From positions 1,002,001 to 1,066,000 of the forward strand of contig NC_084682.1 of NCBI RefSeq assembly GCF_028389875.1: 64,000 nucleotides of DNA, given 5' to 3'. A program made the position numbers and the translations under genes. The stretch is from Rhea pennata (lineage: Eukaryota; Chordata; Aves; Rheiformes; Rheidae). The notes below the pieces were generated by a model, which searched no databases, was not told where the DNA came from, and was given only the letters and a program-made list of their open reading frames with translations. Numbering within the stretch: the first letter of the stretch is position 1; each line of letters opens with the position of its first letter. Below are positions 37,001-49,822 of this stretch, piece by piece.

Positions 37001-39286
37001 TTTGGTCCTGACCAGCTGGAGCATGATGGAACAGGAATCCGCATGGGGTTTCAGCACAGCACACTGATACTTGCAGTCGTTGGATGCTGGTGAGTTATTT
37101 CTCTTCAAGCTTTTAGATAAGAATGGATCTGGTGGGTGTCTTTACTCAGCCTGTGTCCAGAGTAACACTGAGATGTGTCTTCATCTTGCATCCACACTTG
37201 GGACAGTAAATCTGCACATTGAAGTATTCCCTCTTGAATTTTTAACAGGCTCCAGGGTATCGTCAACTTCGTTGCATGGGCTTCCACTTCCACCCTCCAG
37301 GTCCTGCCTGCAGGCTTCGGAAAGGCTGTTAATTATGCCCCATTTGATTTCCGAACTGCTAGCAAAGGCTTTTTTGCTGAAACGTTGTTACACTATTTTC
37401 AGCCTGCCTTGTCAGCCCCAGGAGATGCTTATGCTGGGTTTGGTTAATTAGATGCTATTATTAAATAGTCAAGATAGTCCAGTAGTTTGCTCTCATTGGT
37501 ATGGAAATGACCTGTCCTCGCTTTTAGCTACGCTCTTGATATGTAAGATATTGTTCATCAGGGTATTTATAATCTGTTCTCCGGTCAAAATTTACACTAG
37601 ATCTGAGGACAATCTGCTCTGAAAAGGGAAACCGTGGCTGTATAGGCCGAAAGGTCAAATGGGCTCAGGCTTGCACTCGTGCGAGCTCCAGCGATTGCTC
37701 AGCTGTACAGGCTGACGCTGCCTCTGTTACACCTGGACAGATACCCAGTGTGGTTCAAATTCCACCTTTTTAAGTTGAAGAACACAGAGGGATTGCACTG
37801 CCAAGCTGCAGGACATCTGGATAGAGGCGCCTTGGAAGGGAACTTTCTGCTTGTGCATCACACTGGAGGCTGCTGGTAGTACCACACCATGGGCAATAAG
37901 CTGTTACAGCCTTTGCAAACATGTGTGAATGGATTAGGGGACAGACATTACAGTCTGCGACAAACAAAGCTTGTTTCTATGTTACTGTTGTGCGGAGGGA
38001 AGGACAATATGACCTTTAGGTTGTAGGTCTCTAGACAAAAGGAAAAAAAAACTCCTAAAACACAACAGTATTGTGAGTCTTCAGGTCTGGTAACTTCATA
38101 AATGAGCGCGCGGGTTGAAAAAGTGCCAGACGCTTCCTCGGGCTGAGCGCCGCCTCTCGTGGCAGCTGCCTGCACAGGGTGGCACCTGCCTGGTGCCGCA
38201 GCCCCTGCGGCCGGGGGCTCCCAGCCAGGCACCTCCAGCAGCTCCCGGGGGAGGGGGGGATGCCTGGCAAGGCGGTGAGATGCCACGTGCAGGGTTGCTT
38301 TGTTTTTTTCACTGCCTGAAAATATCCAGAAATGACACGTGAAGCCAGAAAGTTACATGTTGTGCGTGTGCTGCACCTCTGTGGTTTGGGGAATTTGTAT
38401 TTTTGGAGCATGTGTCAGAGCTAGAGCTGGGTGAAGCACTCACTGCCGGATCCCACAGTCGCAACGTAGTTTTAGTTGTTGGTATTTGGGAACCTGAGAA
38501 CAAAGCTTGGTGCCGTCGAGGTGCTGGCAAACAGGAGTAAGCGCTTGGCCAGATCAGTGGGGTACTGTGATAGACGGCTTAGAGCACAAGGGCCGAAGCT
38601 GCTGTGTTTGGCAAATCTAATGGTAGCGTGGAGACAGCAAACGAAACAAAACCAAGTCTAGCACGTGTGTTCTGAAACCACGTAAGATACAAGGATAAAT
38701 ACGCGTTTAACAAACAGCGCTAAGTCACCAGTGAGGCCGCGGGATGGCTGCGTGCGCCGCGGTGGGGTAAGCATTTACTCGACTGCTTTTACAGAATCAG
38801 TGTAATCGGAGAAACGTCGCAGCAGCCCGCTCAGGCCCCACTGCTGAATGGAGCTCGCCACCGCGCGTGAGCAAGCTCCTTCAAGGGGCTGCCGTGCCTG
38901 TTGGAGGAGGCTCTGCCTTGGACGCCCAACGGCTCTGCTAGCTTTAATGTTAACTAACTGCAGCACGGCCAGGCCTAAAATAGTGGGATGGAACTTTTAA
39001 CGCTTGTCACGGGCCTCCTCCTGCACTGGGCGCTATTGCACATGCACTGCAGCTGATTTAGATACATGCTCCAAATCAGCCAAGGGACCTTTACGGTCTA
39101 TTTGGTGATGACCTACTTTAAAAATACTGTGTAGTACAACAGCCCATGGATGTTAGTCATAGAAACCTTAATTACATATCGTACTCTCTTCCCAGCCAGC
39201 TCGGTCCTTAGGGCCCTGTTCTGCCTCTGAAGTTAACTTAAGGGGAGAGAAATATGTTGAGAGTGCCACAGAACGCCTTGACAATA
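31041..39286. other. Intergenic region between MNT and SGSM2
   Basis: No supported coding exon was found. The left part is AT-rich. From about 34 to 39 kb the DNA becomes GC-richer with many overlapping open frames on both strands, which is a composition effect. CpG-dense blocks occur at 38101-38290 and 38701-38940. A possible decayed repeat phrase (GGCCTGATGCTGCCAGGTGC) lies at about 32260. In human the two genes are much closer, about 3 kb from memory. Confidence 0.55.
38101..38940. promoter_or_regulatory. CpG-dense blocks, possible CpG island
   Basis: By hand count there are 14 CpG in 38101-38290 and about 21 in 38701-38940, with less dense sequence between. Most of the window has long stretches with none. 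It lies just beyond the inferred 3' end of SGSM2. This may be a promoter of an unannotated transcript, an orphan island, or only GC-biased DNA. Confidence 0.35.
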
Positions 39287-39292
39287 TTTATT
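39287..39292 (-). terminator. SGSM2: Candidate distal SGSM2 polyadenylation signal
   Basis: TTTATT on the + strand is AATAAA on the SGSM2 strand, followed by GT-rich sequence. The surrounding 140 bases are AT-rich and also carry AATAAA on the + strand, so transcripts from either side could end here. Confidence 0.4.
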
Positions 39293-41752
39293 CATATGTT
39301 GCGTTTAAACATAAATAACTGAGCAATAAATAGTATGTTCCTGACAAAAATAAAGCAATACACAATATTCATAAAATACAATTAGACAGAATGTTATAAC
39401 AAATACAACAGTTTGCAGAGGTTTGTTTTTTTTAAACAGAGTTGTACAGTACGTTCCCAACATACCAAAGAAAACAAGTGCAGCTTTACTTTTTTTACAT
39501 CTCTTTCTCAGGTTCTGTGAGTTGGAGGGTTTATCTCGCGCTTGTGTTTTTTCTTTTTCTGAAATACTGTTTCACCTTTCAAGTGAACAAATGGATGCAC
39601 AAACTGAAACGCTTTTGAGACCTTTCAGCAACCATGCATTGGCCTATAAAAGCTGGACACACGCACACGCACGCACAGCGATACATAGTAGTGGGTTCGA
39701 ACTGTCGGCTGCCTGCAGTGCAGCTGCTTCACTCTTCATCTGGAGCACACCCAAGCTAGTGACATTGTGTTGGGGGGGGGACAGAGTTCATTACCTTTCT
39801 CACTCCTACTGCTTTTATTTTAGCACTAAGTTAGGCGCAGAAAGGGGGTTTCCTTCTACACGGCCTCCTGCCCACCCCTGCTTACAGCCCGAAGCGGGCT
39901 CCTCTGTTCTCCGCTCTGGTTCGTGGCCCTCGTGGTTGGGCGCACGGAAAGCTCGTTTCTCCTGGCACCTGGCTGGGCCGCGTGCGGGCGATGGCTGCGC
40001 CTACGGCGATGAGCTAAACTAAGGCTTTAGGACCAGTACCCGAACGAAAGCTGCCTGTGTGCAAAGGAAGACAGAGCTTGGTTTATTTTTCATTTACTTA
40101 TCTCTTAAATCACCCCTCAAATTTTGAGAACAAAGTTAAAGGACTTGACTACCAAGCTGCAAAGCACTTCACTCTTATTTTTTTCCCTTTCAGACTATTA
40201 TTTACCCTTTTTAGTTTACTGCAATCATAAGGAAAGATCTCAGCATAGCTGGGCTTTCTAGAACCAAATCTTCCCTCTGCTTGTGCAAGCAGTGCTCATC
40301 GTAGGGCCCCAAAGGCAGTACACACGTAGCGCAAAGAGTGAGAGTCACCTTGCTGCTTTCGTAATAACAAGAGCAGAGTTACTGAAGCGACTACGGCTGT
40401 GAGTATGCCAGTCTTCAAACAGAATAATTTGATTTTCTACTCCCCTTTTAGGTAAAATCTGACTTCTAAGTTCACTATGAACTTCTTAACTTCATGTGAA
40501 CGTCTTAAAAACATTCGGAATCGACTGGTTTCACTAAAAAGTTCAATGGGAACAAAACTCTGAAGGAGTAAAAAAAAGAAGAAAAAAAATCAGATTTAAA
40601 CTAGTTTTTGGCTTTCTTCGTTTTTTTTAATCACTAAGGTTCTAACAGCAGCTATTGTAAGGTGCTTGAATTAAGTCCCTATGTTTCTAGGCACAGGCCA
40701 CATGAGTATCTATGAAATCTGTGGATAAACAGGGTAAAACTTAACGCTGCTGCTGGAAGCATGTGGCCCACCAGGAAAACAAAGATCTCTGTGAGCTGTG
40801 CGGATGGCTCTACAAAACAGCATCACGTTACAGCAAACCGGCTCAGATCTTATGCAGCAATTCAAACCACGTAATCTGACAGCCTGGATCCTGTCCTCAG
40901 GCTTCCAAGAGGCATCCTTGGAAAGGACACCAGATCGCCACTGTCCTGCGGCCCTGCAGAGAGGGAAGCAGTGTGCAGTGAATAAACGGGAGGACATGAG
41001 GCTCTGCAGTGTTTGCTCTGTACCATGGCAGTGAACTTCATGGGACTCTGCAGAGCCTGGGAGCTGATAACATGAGCAAGGAACCAGTTTCTGTGTGCTA
41101 AACTTGCATTAACCTGAACTATTTTAGGCAGATCTTGTCATCTGGGAATACATGCAGAGTAATTTTGCAAAGGAAAATGAAGGCATGACTGTGGCACGTG
41201 TAGGCCATAAAGACTCAACATATGAGCTAGCCAGCAAAGACTTGCTAATGCTTCTAGTCAGTGTTGCCAGGCCGCCATTGCTTATGTTAACGATGCTATT
41301 CAGTATAAGGCTATTCTCCAGCTGGTTACCTTACTGACTTTAAGTACTGCTAAATACTGTGGTGAATACAAGTGCCAGTGTTCTGGCAACAGGAGCTGCA
41401 TATGCATTCTCTTGCATTTTCAAAGAGTAGCCACTGAGTCCCAATTCAATGCTTGCAACACTTGAGAGTACTGGATCGGGCCTTAACTCCATGGAAAGTT
41501 CTGACAGAGCACAAAGTGTGCATCCAGGGTATTAAAGGTGCAGTAAGTCAAAATATGAATATTCCAGCATGTCAGGTCAATAACATTACAAACGCATAGA
41601 TAGACAGTCTTCTAGATAAACGGAAATAAGAGAATGCAAAAAGATTTTTGTCTTGAAATACAAAGCAAGTGTAACAAGGCCTATCAAACACAAACTTTAT
41701 CTGGTGAAGGAAAAGCTCCATTTTTAAAAGTCTTTTACAAATTTCTTAAATA

Positions 41753-41758
41753 TTTATT
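41753..41758 (-). terminator. SGSM2: Candidate proximal SGSM2 polyadenylation signal
   Basis: AATAAA on the minus strand about 105 bases after the SGSM2 stop. The sequence after it is AT-rich and not clearly GT-rich, so the site may be weak. Confidence 0.35.
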
Positions 41759-41862
41759 ACATTATATGGAAGATGCAATTAAAACAACATTTTGAAGTTA
41801 CAGTGCAAGAAGTGCTCCATCCCATAGCTCACAACAAGGCCACAATGACAGTCTGCTCATTA

Positions 41863-41951
41863 TCACTTATTTTCAATCAGTGTCTGCACTTTGTAGACAA
41901 GGTCTCTTGCTATCCTCAGAATTTCCTGGGCGTTATGATGCTCTGCCATTT
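41863..41951 (-). CDS. SGSM2: SGSM2, last coding exon
   Basis: This exon starts after TTTTAG. With one G from the previous exon it encodes [20 protein letters not shown] then KVQTLIENK and TGA. It is the short C-terminal helix after the TBC domain, nearly the same as the human protein end ([20 protein letters not shown]). It covers visible residues 696-724. Confidence 0.95.
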
Positions 41952-42739
41952 CTAAAAGACACAGACAAACATTCTTAACAGTCAGCTTCAAAAACGTTTC
42001 TGCCCTAACATTAATATTAATGGAGCATTAGCATTATTTAATCAGTGCAACATTAGAAGCAATCCAAAATCATTGCAGGGATATAGTATTGTAGAATTAA
42101 AGACAGAGTAAGTTAATGAATCCTTTAACGATACAAGTCCATAAGTCTTAGTATCAATATCCAATCCTTTTGTTTTCAGTTCTTACGCTGCAGGAAATCC
42201 CAGTGTCCTATAATCAGAGAACAGGAATAGAGGGTTCTGTACCCACACATGCTTGTGAACAGCCCTCTGGGGTTCTCAAAAATGTAAAGATAGAGAATGC
42301 AACTTGATCAAGAGATGTCTCTCTAGGCAGGGACTATTGTTGGAGTGTCTGAGAAGCAAGTGGTAACTATAAGAAGAGCTAGAATTTGCCTGATCATAGA
42401 AGATCTACCATCTTCTATGGTCCACGTAGCTCTCAAGATATTGTTCTTTGTATGTGCCAAGTCAGACCTTCAGGAAGAATGTGAGAAACTGGACTCTTCA
42501 TCTACATGGAAGGCAATGTGACTGAAGGAGTAAGAGACGCCCAGCTTCACGACCAGGGGCTTGTCTGGCAGCAAGTGCCAAGTATCCCGAAATGCAGCAC
42601 CTGGATGACTGGTGCCTACTGATCTATGTCATGAGAGCAAGAACTGCAAAGCTGCAGGCAGCTTGTCATAGTAAGGGGGGAGAAGCAAACTCTGGTTGTC
42701 CACTTTTTTATCAAAATGACTTTCTTGAAAGTTTCTTAC
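41952..42739 (-). other. SGSM2: SGSM2 last intron
   Basis: A 788-base intron with donor GTAAG and acceptor TTTTAG. Nothing else recognised in it. Confidence 0.9.
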
Positions 42740-42907
42740 CATTAAAAAACTTGATGATATCAGTGAAGTCCATGTTGTTATCACGGATAATCTCTCGATA
42801 AACCTCCACAAGTGCTAAGGCAATGAAAAGGACAAAATGTTCTGAAGAGATGTGCTTTGCTGCCCAAATAACTTCCCACACTGTAAATACATCCTCGTAC
42901 AACAATT
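42740..42907 (-). CDS. SGSM2: SGSM2 exon, C-terminal part of TBC domain
   Basis: It encodes [20 protein letters not shown], then [20 protein letters not shown] and [15 protein letters not shown]. This is the final helical part of the TBC Rab-GAP domain and nearly the same as human SGSM2. The phase is 1 on both sides. The exon covers visible residues 640-696. Confidence 0.97.
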
Positions 42908-44109
42908 CTGAATGGGAATAAACATTACAAGAGCATCTGATTATTCAAATTGACCATTTCCCCCCCCTCTAGCTAATGTCTTACAGGCCTTATGCAGAAA
43001 TGAATAGTACTTGACAATGCCTTCTTTTCCTCTCCCCTTCTCCTCCAGGCCAAATCTTTGTACTTATCTGTGCAAGTATGGCAGCATTACTAATAAACAG
43101 AATTAGGTTTAAAAGAAAGAGAAGGCAGGTACAGTGTTTACACCCGATCCCAGAGAAGATGCCTAAACTACAATGAACATGTCATAGCAGCACATGTACC
43201 CCAGTTTATCCTAGGATAGGCTGCAAATCTGAATGCATTTCCAGGGCCCCTTCTTGGCTTTGCAGTGAACCTATGAGGGCAAAGGCTGTGCTATTTTTAG
43301 CTGCAAACAGTTAATTGTATAGAGGATATGTATAGATTATGCCTACACATGCTGCAATTCAGGTATCACCTATGGAAGCTTCACCTTTTTGATACATCTG
43401 GGCTGATCTTCTGCACAGTCTTTGACAGTGAGGTCCAGGGGATCAGGATTTGGGGAACAGGAAATTTGCAGTGGAGCAGTAGGTAGAGGATTAATGATAC
43501 AGTCCCAATTCCTTCACCCATCTCACTGATAGTTTTTTGTAGTAAATAGCTGATGGGTGTGCATCTTCTCCCTCTATCACCTTTGTACCTTCAGGTGTCT
43601 GAGAGGGAGGTCTTTAAATGTTCTGGCAAATTGATCTATACTTCAGAGGAGCTTCTGATCTTCCAGAGAACATGTTGGGTCCCTCTCCAAAAACACTTTA
43701 ACCAATGATTACAAGCAACTGCTGCTATTACATATTGGAGGGGAGGGAGGAGGAGTCCTAGGTGCTCCCACAGTATATAACCGAGTACATTGTTCAGCAA
43801 AATATAACATTTCCTGAACTATTGCTGAGCTGCTCCTTATATTCAAGTGGCTGTTTGTAGATTCATGATAATGCAGTTGGAGCCAAGTTTCCACTCAGTG
43901 CAAATGCCTGTTTGCTCAAGAACATGATACCAAGTCAATCACTCTTCTAAGTTTTGATTTTGTTCCAGTTCATCTTTGAGAGATGCATTAGTTTTCTTAC
44001 AAACTCTCTGTGAGCCTTGATACTACTCATTATCCAGACATTTAAACTGAAACAGAGAGCTGTTCACAGTTTTGCACAACTCTAGATTATAGGCATAGAA
44101 CATTATTAC
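42908..44109 (-). other. SGSM2: SGSM2 intron
   Basis: A 1.2-kb intron of unique sequence with no repeat or RNA gene recognised. It contains a C8 run near 42961 and a purine-rich GGAGGGGAGGGAGGAGGAG run near 43740. Confidence 0.9.
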
Positions 44110-44206
44110 CTCTTTTAAAGTCAAGCAGGAACCAGCGATAGCAGAAGTAAAAGTGAGTGTAATCTCCATTCTGGTGCATCAATTCAAAAAGCTCTGAGTC
44201 TAGAAT
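44110..44206 (-). CDS. SGSM2: SGSM2 exon, TBC domain
   Basis: It encodes [20 protein letters not shown] then [12 protein letters not shown], a standard TBC segment with the conserved [11 protein letters not shown] motif. It begins in phase 0 and ends in phase 1 with donor G|GTAAT. Visible residues 608-640. Confidence 0.97.
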
Positions 44207-46773
44207 CTAAAATGAAAAACATCAGATATCAATATCTAGTCTGAGAGCAGCCAAATCAAAGGTGTTGGAGACTGGTAAACTTCTATGCTGCTTCTTCATT
44301 ACTTGATCCAGCAGTTAGTCAGAGCAGCTGCTTGGCACAAATCTGGCCTTTTATTACATGTTTGCAAAATACCTGTGGTGTGGGTGCCCTGACACAGGGC
44401 ACTGATAAGGTGAGTGGTTACTGCTGTGCAGGTACAGCAGTCAATCTGAACTGTGACATTAAAGTTCCAAGCAACAAATTATAGCTCCTAATGATTTTAA
44501 CAGGCAACAAATTTTGATCTTCCCACCTCTAATCTCTGATTGTAACTTGGCGCTAGAGTGCAAGACTGAATTCCATTTACGTGGAGAAAGGAGGGAGAAA
44601 GACTTTTTAACAGTAGGTTTGTAATTCTAATGAGCAATGGCACAGTTCTACATTGCAGCGTGAAATCTCTAAAACTGAACAATTACTTGCTGGTTGTCTG
44701 GTGGATGTCCTACAATGTGGAAGTACACCTATAGTCATTCCTCACAGATGTTATCCTAAGGGCTGGTGGATAAGCACTGCTTAGTATGTGGCATCCTCCT
44801 ACAACCTTGCCATTCAACAGCAACATTGCAGCTCTGTGTGCTGCTTGCATTTGTCATGCTGGCCATCTTCTTCATTTAACTGACCTCTATTTTCACTTCT
44901 GCTTAATAGGCCACCCATAAAACCAAAGTCCTTAAAAAAAAATAGAAATAAAGCAAGAACCGTATGTCTGATTTGTCACACCAAACCAAACAGGACAGCT
45001 TTTATTGTGTTTGGATTAGCTGTTAACCACAGGTTGACAAGTGAATAATTAAAAGAGACTGCTAGCAGTATATGGAGCACAGCTCTGAACAGACAAGCCT
45101 GAAACTGAGAACTGTATTGCTTTACTGTGTGTACGTCCTGGCAATGGATGGCACAGATTGAGACTTATCCCTCCTGTGGTTACTTAAGCTCTCAACAAAA
45201 CAATGACTTAATTCTTGCATGTATTCATGTGAATGGCATAACATAGATAGAATTTTGTCCCACGAACCCACAGAAATGATCAATGGACATTATGAAAAAA
45301 TATTGCATGTTATGCCCAAAACTACAGCTCTTACTGTACCATGAACTTTTGAATCATTTTCAAGCTAAGAGCTAATTTTACAACTCACCCTATAAAAATC
45401 TAGTGACAGTCTAACCTTGAGATTCTTGGACAAAATACTCATATTTTGCATATAGCTATAACTCCTTTTATAGGAATCAAAAGATCTCTGAGAACACTGA
45501 TATGTAGAAAAATGTCTTGTAGCACTAACAAAGGGCTGATTTTAAACTGCCCAGGACCAGTATCCATATTCGTCCTTTTATACCAAACCTGACTTCTCTT
45601 GTCACCCAAACTAGGAGGTGGCAATGGCATGTTAGATACAAAGGGATATACTCACATAAATGCAATTACAGGATTAGAATCTACTTCAGCAGCAACTGAT
45701 AATCACACACACTGCACTCCAAATTGCACTCGAGCTGATTTCAAATAATAATTAAACTCGTACAACTAGCTGGAAGCACTCTTCTTGCAATGTAACATTA
45801 TCACATAGATACTTTACAAGTGGGATAATTTAACAGCAGTTAGTAGGTACTGTTTTTCAACTGGCTGAAGATACCCATCAGCAAGATAAGGAGCAGTGTC
45901 AAGCAATCTGCTGGAATTTAACTCTTAATAAATCCATGTCCTTGCTCTATAAAGTTGTGCTTGTAAGTATGGTAGCCACACCATCATAGCTGCATAGTAA
46001 ATACAACAGAAGTACTTACAAAGTAATTAGATCTGAGATTTGTCTTGTTGAATTGTTTCTACACCTGAAAAGACCATAATTATCAGTCCCCTATATTTGA
46101 ACTCAGCTGGATAAAAAAAGTGACTAAGCTCAAAAGCATCAAGTGTGGTTGTGCACACTAGGGCAAGCACGCACTCTAAATGGATTTGATTTTTTTTCCA
46201 GGTGTGGGTGGAGAGAGCATGCATCTATCTTACAAGTCAAATGAGTACTCAGCATCACACAAAGCTGCTAGTCAAGCCAGAAGTCTAGAAATAATGGCTA
46301 TCACTGAGTGTTCTCATCCTTCTTTATTCTAGTCTTATACACCTGCCTAGTGCGCTCTGAAGTGGAATACCCAAACCTTAAATCTATCCAAACAAACCCT
46401 TTAGCAGGCATTCTACGTGAATACAAGTATAGCTATGGTCTATTTGAGCCCATAAGAAATCAAGTTTGTGCCACAAAAATCCATATTTCCTCTACCAAAA
46501 AGCAACATAAGACTGAATCTTACTGCTATTTCCCGTTGACTTCAGTTGGAGCTGGACTGAGCCATAAATGCGAATCATTATGTTGTGTAGCTGGTATAGT
46601 GGAGGTAGCAGGTTTGGAGGTTTTTATCTGTCAAGGTGAACTGAACTTTTGTAATATACACTGACTGTGTATTACCCCAGTAATTGGAGTTCCTGCCCAT
46701 CCCTGTGGCATGAAGCTAGTTCTAAGCCTGTCACAACCTCATCTTCCCTCAAATAAGGTTCAAAAAGACTCAC
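44207..46773 (-). other. SGSM2: SGSM2 intron with possible old repeat
   Basis: A 2.6-kb intron. At about 46512-46570 it has CCCGTTGACTTCAGTTGGAG, wording typical of an old sauropsid dispersed repeat. Otherwise unique AT-rich sequence. Confidence 0.85.
46512..46570 (+). repeat. Decayed old interspersed repeat fragment
   Basis: TTTCCCGTTGACTTCAGTTG with GAGCTGGACTGAGCC matches the general form CATTGACTTCAGTGGGAGCTGGA seen many times in turtle, crocodilian and bird genomes. Family and ends are not determined. Confidence 0.4.
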
Positions 46774-46883
46774 TTGGATTAGGGATCGCATGTTGGCAAA
46801 ATGTGCATCCATAGCACCTCCATTGGGGAAGTTCTGGCTCATCCTCTTCATGAGGTGGCTGAAGCAGCTGTAAGCCAGTTGAT
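46774..46883 (-). CDS. SGSM2: SGSM2 exon, TBC domain
   Basis: After ATCTGCAG it encodes (D)[19 protein letters not shown] then [17 protein letters not shown], which matches human SGSM2 except Thr to Ala in MDTHF. It ends in phase 0 at CAA|GTGAGT. The frame stays open into the intron on both sides, but homology sets the ends. Visible residues 571-607. Confidence 0.97.
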
Positions 46884-47364
46884 CTGCAGATACAATGCAG
46901 AACGCTTCAGTGTTGCGAAACGTGGGACTTCCCTGACAAAGCAATGCACTGCAGGGCAAGGGAAAAATAGTTTTTTCCCCTTTGAAGTTCCCTATCCCTG
47001 TGACCAGTATTTAGATGAAATGGAACACAGAACCTAACTCTGGACCTTCTCTTACTAATTATGTTCCAAAAGAACCCAACTTGAGGTTGAGTTTACAGCT
47101 TCAGCAACTCTGAGAACATAGCTATTTTACAAATTTAGTAAAATTTAATCTGGAAGTCAGTGAGCAAGCAGGGAATCCCTGAGATACTTCTGTTAGCCAC
47201 TTCTAAACAGCCACATGTAAAGCAAACATGAATCAAGAGCTGCAGGTTTGCCTTTCCTGGTGAGCTAGCTTTGGTGTAACAAATACAACTTCTTCTGAAA
47301 CAGCATTTCTAAAAAAGACCTCCCTAAAAGATGTCAAGGTGTTCCAAAAGAAAAGCTTTCTTAC
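46884..47364 (-). other. SGSM2: SGSM2 intron
   Basis: A 481-base intron, nothing further recognised. Confidence 0.9.
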
Positions 47365-47447
47365 CATTATCAAGTATAACCATCAGAGGAGCTAGGAGGT
47401 CACACATGCCTTGAACATAACCAACTTCTAGGTGCTCCCAAACATAA
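47365..47447 (-). CDS. SGSM2: SGSM2 exon with the glutamine finger
   Basis: It encodes (S)[19 protein letters not shown] then PLMVILDN(D). GYVQGMCD is the TBC motif B; its Gln (visible residue 555) is the glutamine finger that stands in for the Rab glutamine during GTP hydrolysis. The catalytic residue is intact. The exon is short (83 bases) and in phase on both sides. Confidence 0.97.
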
Positions 47448-48721
47448 CTGCAGAAGGAGGAAAACAGAAGAGTTAATAGGATGCTTAATATTAAAAACCA
47501 CTTTGCTGCATGCTTGCCTCAAAAACGTAAGTTTGTCTTCTAAAAACCAGCTCTTTTTGGAAACTCTTATTTTGTCCTAGATTTTTGCAGAAGATAAGCT
47601 AAAAAGCTTAGAGAACTTAGACAATGCAAATCTTCCTGCACATTAGTACAAAAGGACAAGTATTTCAGACAACTTTTTTATGATAATTTCTAAAGGCCCT
47701 GTAAACAATTCACCAGGAGCATGGGGTAGCACTTAAGGCAGGAATATCTCTTGTAATGCAACTCTTGTTATGGGCTCTTCATATGTTGTGGAAGGAGTAA
47801 AAAGAATGCTGTCAACTGTCTACTTACAAGATGAGTTAACTGATACTGAACTTTTTTCTTCCTGTTCCTCTAAAGCTAAGTATTGTATTGAAGTCTAATA
47901 TGATTAGGTGAGTTGAAATTTTAAGCAATTATTGTAAGTCTCTCTCTCACAACTTTTTGCTCCTTCCAGTTCCAGAGGTCTCACAACCCTGTATTGTTTT
48001 TTGCTTGGCTAGAGAGGAACATTTTAGACAAAAAACTTGGAAATCAATAGTTTGTGAAAAAAAACAGTGAAGGAAAGTATACAACTTAGTCTGTGGAACA
48101 AAGGCCAAGATTTTTAAAAGATATCCTGTTTTGTTTATTTCTTTGTTTTCCCCAAGTGGAATTTTAGTATCTTTTCCAAGTGGCAAAGTCTATGGAACTT
48201 TGAGCTTTAAGTGTGTTTAGCTGAACAGCCCTCATGGCAATTTACATTCCTAAAAGTGTAACAGTCTTTTATTGATACCAACTGGTCTCAGTGGACAAAG
48301 ATGTTGGTGAATTTGGTCTGAAAATGTAACCTTTCTGCCTACTTAGTAGATGTCCCTAAACAATATATTTGAGCACCTCAGAATTATTGTCATCTTTATA
48401 GCACCCTATTAGAGCATGTATATATTATTCTCATGAGTAGGAAACCACAGCTAATAACACACTAACATCATAGCTCAAGGTGACTGACGGCATCTGTCTC
48501 CTGAAGTAGAATCTCTCAGATCTGCATTCCATACTTTGGACCACGTATCATACTATCTGCCCTACCATACCATCTGTTCCTTCTTCTTCTAAGTTCATTT
48601 CTAATTACCCTTTCTCTCTTTCCTGAAGGGAGAACTTTTACAAAGATTATTATTTTAATATTATAGTTTGCAGATTATGACAGAAGTGTGAAATGCTGTT
48701 TAGGTTTACAAGCTATATTAC
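47448..48721 (-). other. SGSM2: SGSM2 intron
   Basis: A 1.3-kb AT-rich intron with donor GTAATA after CATGTGCAG. No other feature recognised. Confidence 0.9.
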
Positions 48722-48846
48722 CTGCACATGACATTTCGGAGTTTTTCCAGGTTATCAGCAGTAAAATACCAGTAATTCCGATCACATCTCTGGACATCTT
48801 TATCAATTCTGTGCAAATTTAAGGCAACAGTGTCCAATAATTCTAT
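48722..48846 (-). CDS. SGSM2: SGSM2 exon with the arginine finger
   Basis: It encodes [20 protein letters not shown] then [27 protein letters not shown] matches the TBC motif A (IxxDxxR); the Arg at visible residue 521 is the arginine finger. Both catalytic fingers are therefore present, so the protein should be an active Rab-GAP. Human has PPNLERLRD where this has ADNLEKLRN. Confidence 0.97.
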
Positions 48847-49822
48847 CTAGAAAAGAAAAGCTTAAGTCAGATCTGCTGTTCAAATAAAAAATAGGTGAAG
48901 TAAGAGGCTGGCTACTAAATCTTTTGTAAAGTATCCTGAAAAACATTTTTAGATAATTTTATCACCATAGCTGAAGCCAGACCAGGGCTCATGCCTTTTT
49001 ACTCCCTCCACAACTGCAAGTGGATTCCAGCCCAATGTCTACCTGGATGGCATTAAAAGAGAATATCTACTAGCAAACCAGAAACAGCTTTACCACCTTT
49101 ATAAAATAAAATTTTGAACAAACGGTGAATCTGTTCCAAGATATAACTTTCATTAATCACATTAGCACCATAGGGATTTGTTTAAATTAAATGTACCTGA
49201 CCTTCCATGTACAGCAGTGCTATAGTACTTCAATATATATGTACAATTATACTGTGGACATATGTGAGCATCAAACTACTCAACCACTGTCAAAAATACC
49301 AAGTAAAACACACATATTTTTACTGGCATGTGTTCCAAGTCTGTTCTCTTTGCAAAGTGTTATTAACAGTGGAACAACTCCCACAGAGAACTAGAGGCAA
49401 AAACCCAATTACTGATTTGTTGACAGCAGTAGTAATCATAGATACCATGGAGTCTTAGATCTAGATTTAGGGTTTTGGTTCAATTTGATTAAACAGGGGT
49501 TTCAAATTGAATTAAATGACACCAAATTCTTACAAGTAGTGTCCCCCTCCTTACTTTGGAAATTTTTAGCTACTAGAACTGTACTCACATTCTTCTCCTT
49601 GCCTTCCCATTCAAAAAGGGCCCAAAATTTTCCTGCTATCTTATTTCCAGTTTAGCTCAAAATCCAGATGAACAGATTTGGATACAAAGATCCTCAGTTA
49701 TCCTCCCACTGCCTGTAGTTTAGTTTGCGATTTTGTTTCATTAAATCCTATCTGAAAAAGTGCAAGTCTGCTAGAAAAACAGTGCTCTGCAGAGAGATGA
49801 TGATACATATGTCGTGACCTAC
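48847..49822 (-). other. SGSM2: SGSM2 intron
   Basis: A 976-base intron with donor GTAGGT and acceptor TTTTCTAG. No repeat recognised. Confidence 0.9.

Larger units (their letters stand above)
39287..41862 (-). other. SGSM2: SGSM2 3'UTR (inferred)
   Basis: The minus-strand sequence after the SGSM2 stop runs to a canonical AATAAA at 39287-39292 followed by GT-rich sequence (CGTTCTGTGGC), implying a 3'UTR of about 2.6 kb. A proximal AATAAA lies at 41753-41758, about 105 bases after the stop, and could give a short form. The part at 39830-40020 is GC-rich and contains CpG. On the opposite strand a 199-codon frame (39423-40022) is open but has no recognisable features. Confidence 0.5.

Noticed and set aside
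39423..40022. 199-codon open frame on the + strand
   Set aside because: It runs antisense through the SGSM2 3'UTR, has biased composition and matches no family I know.
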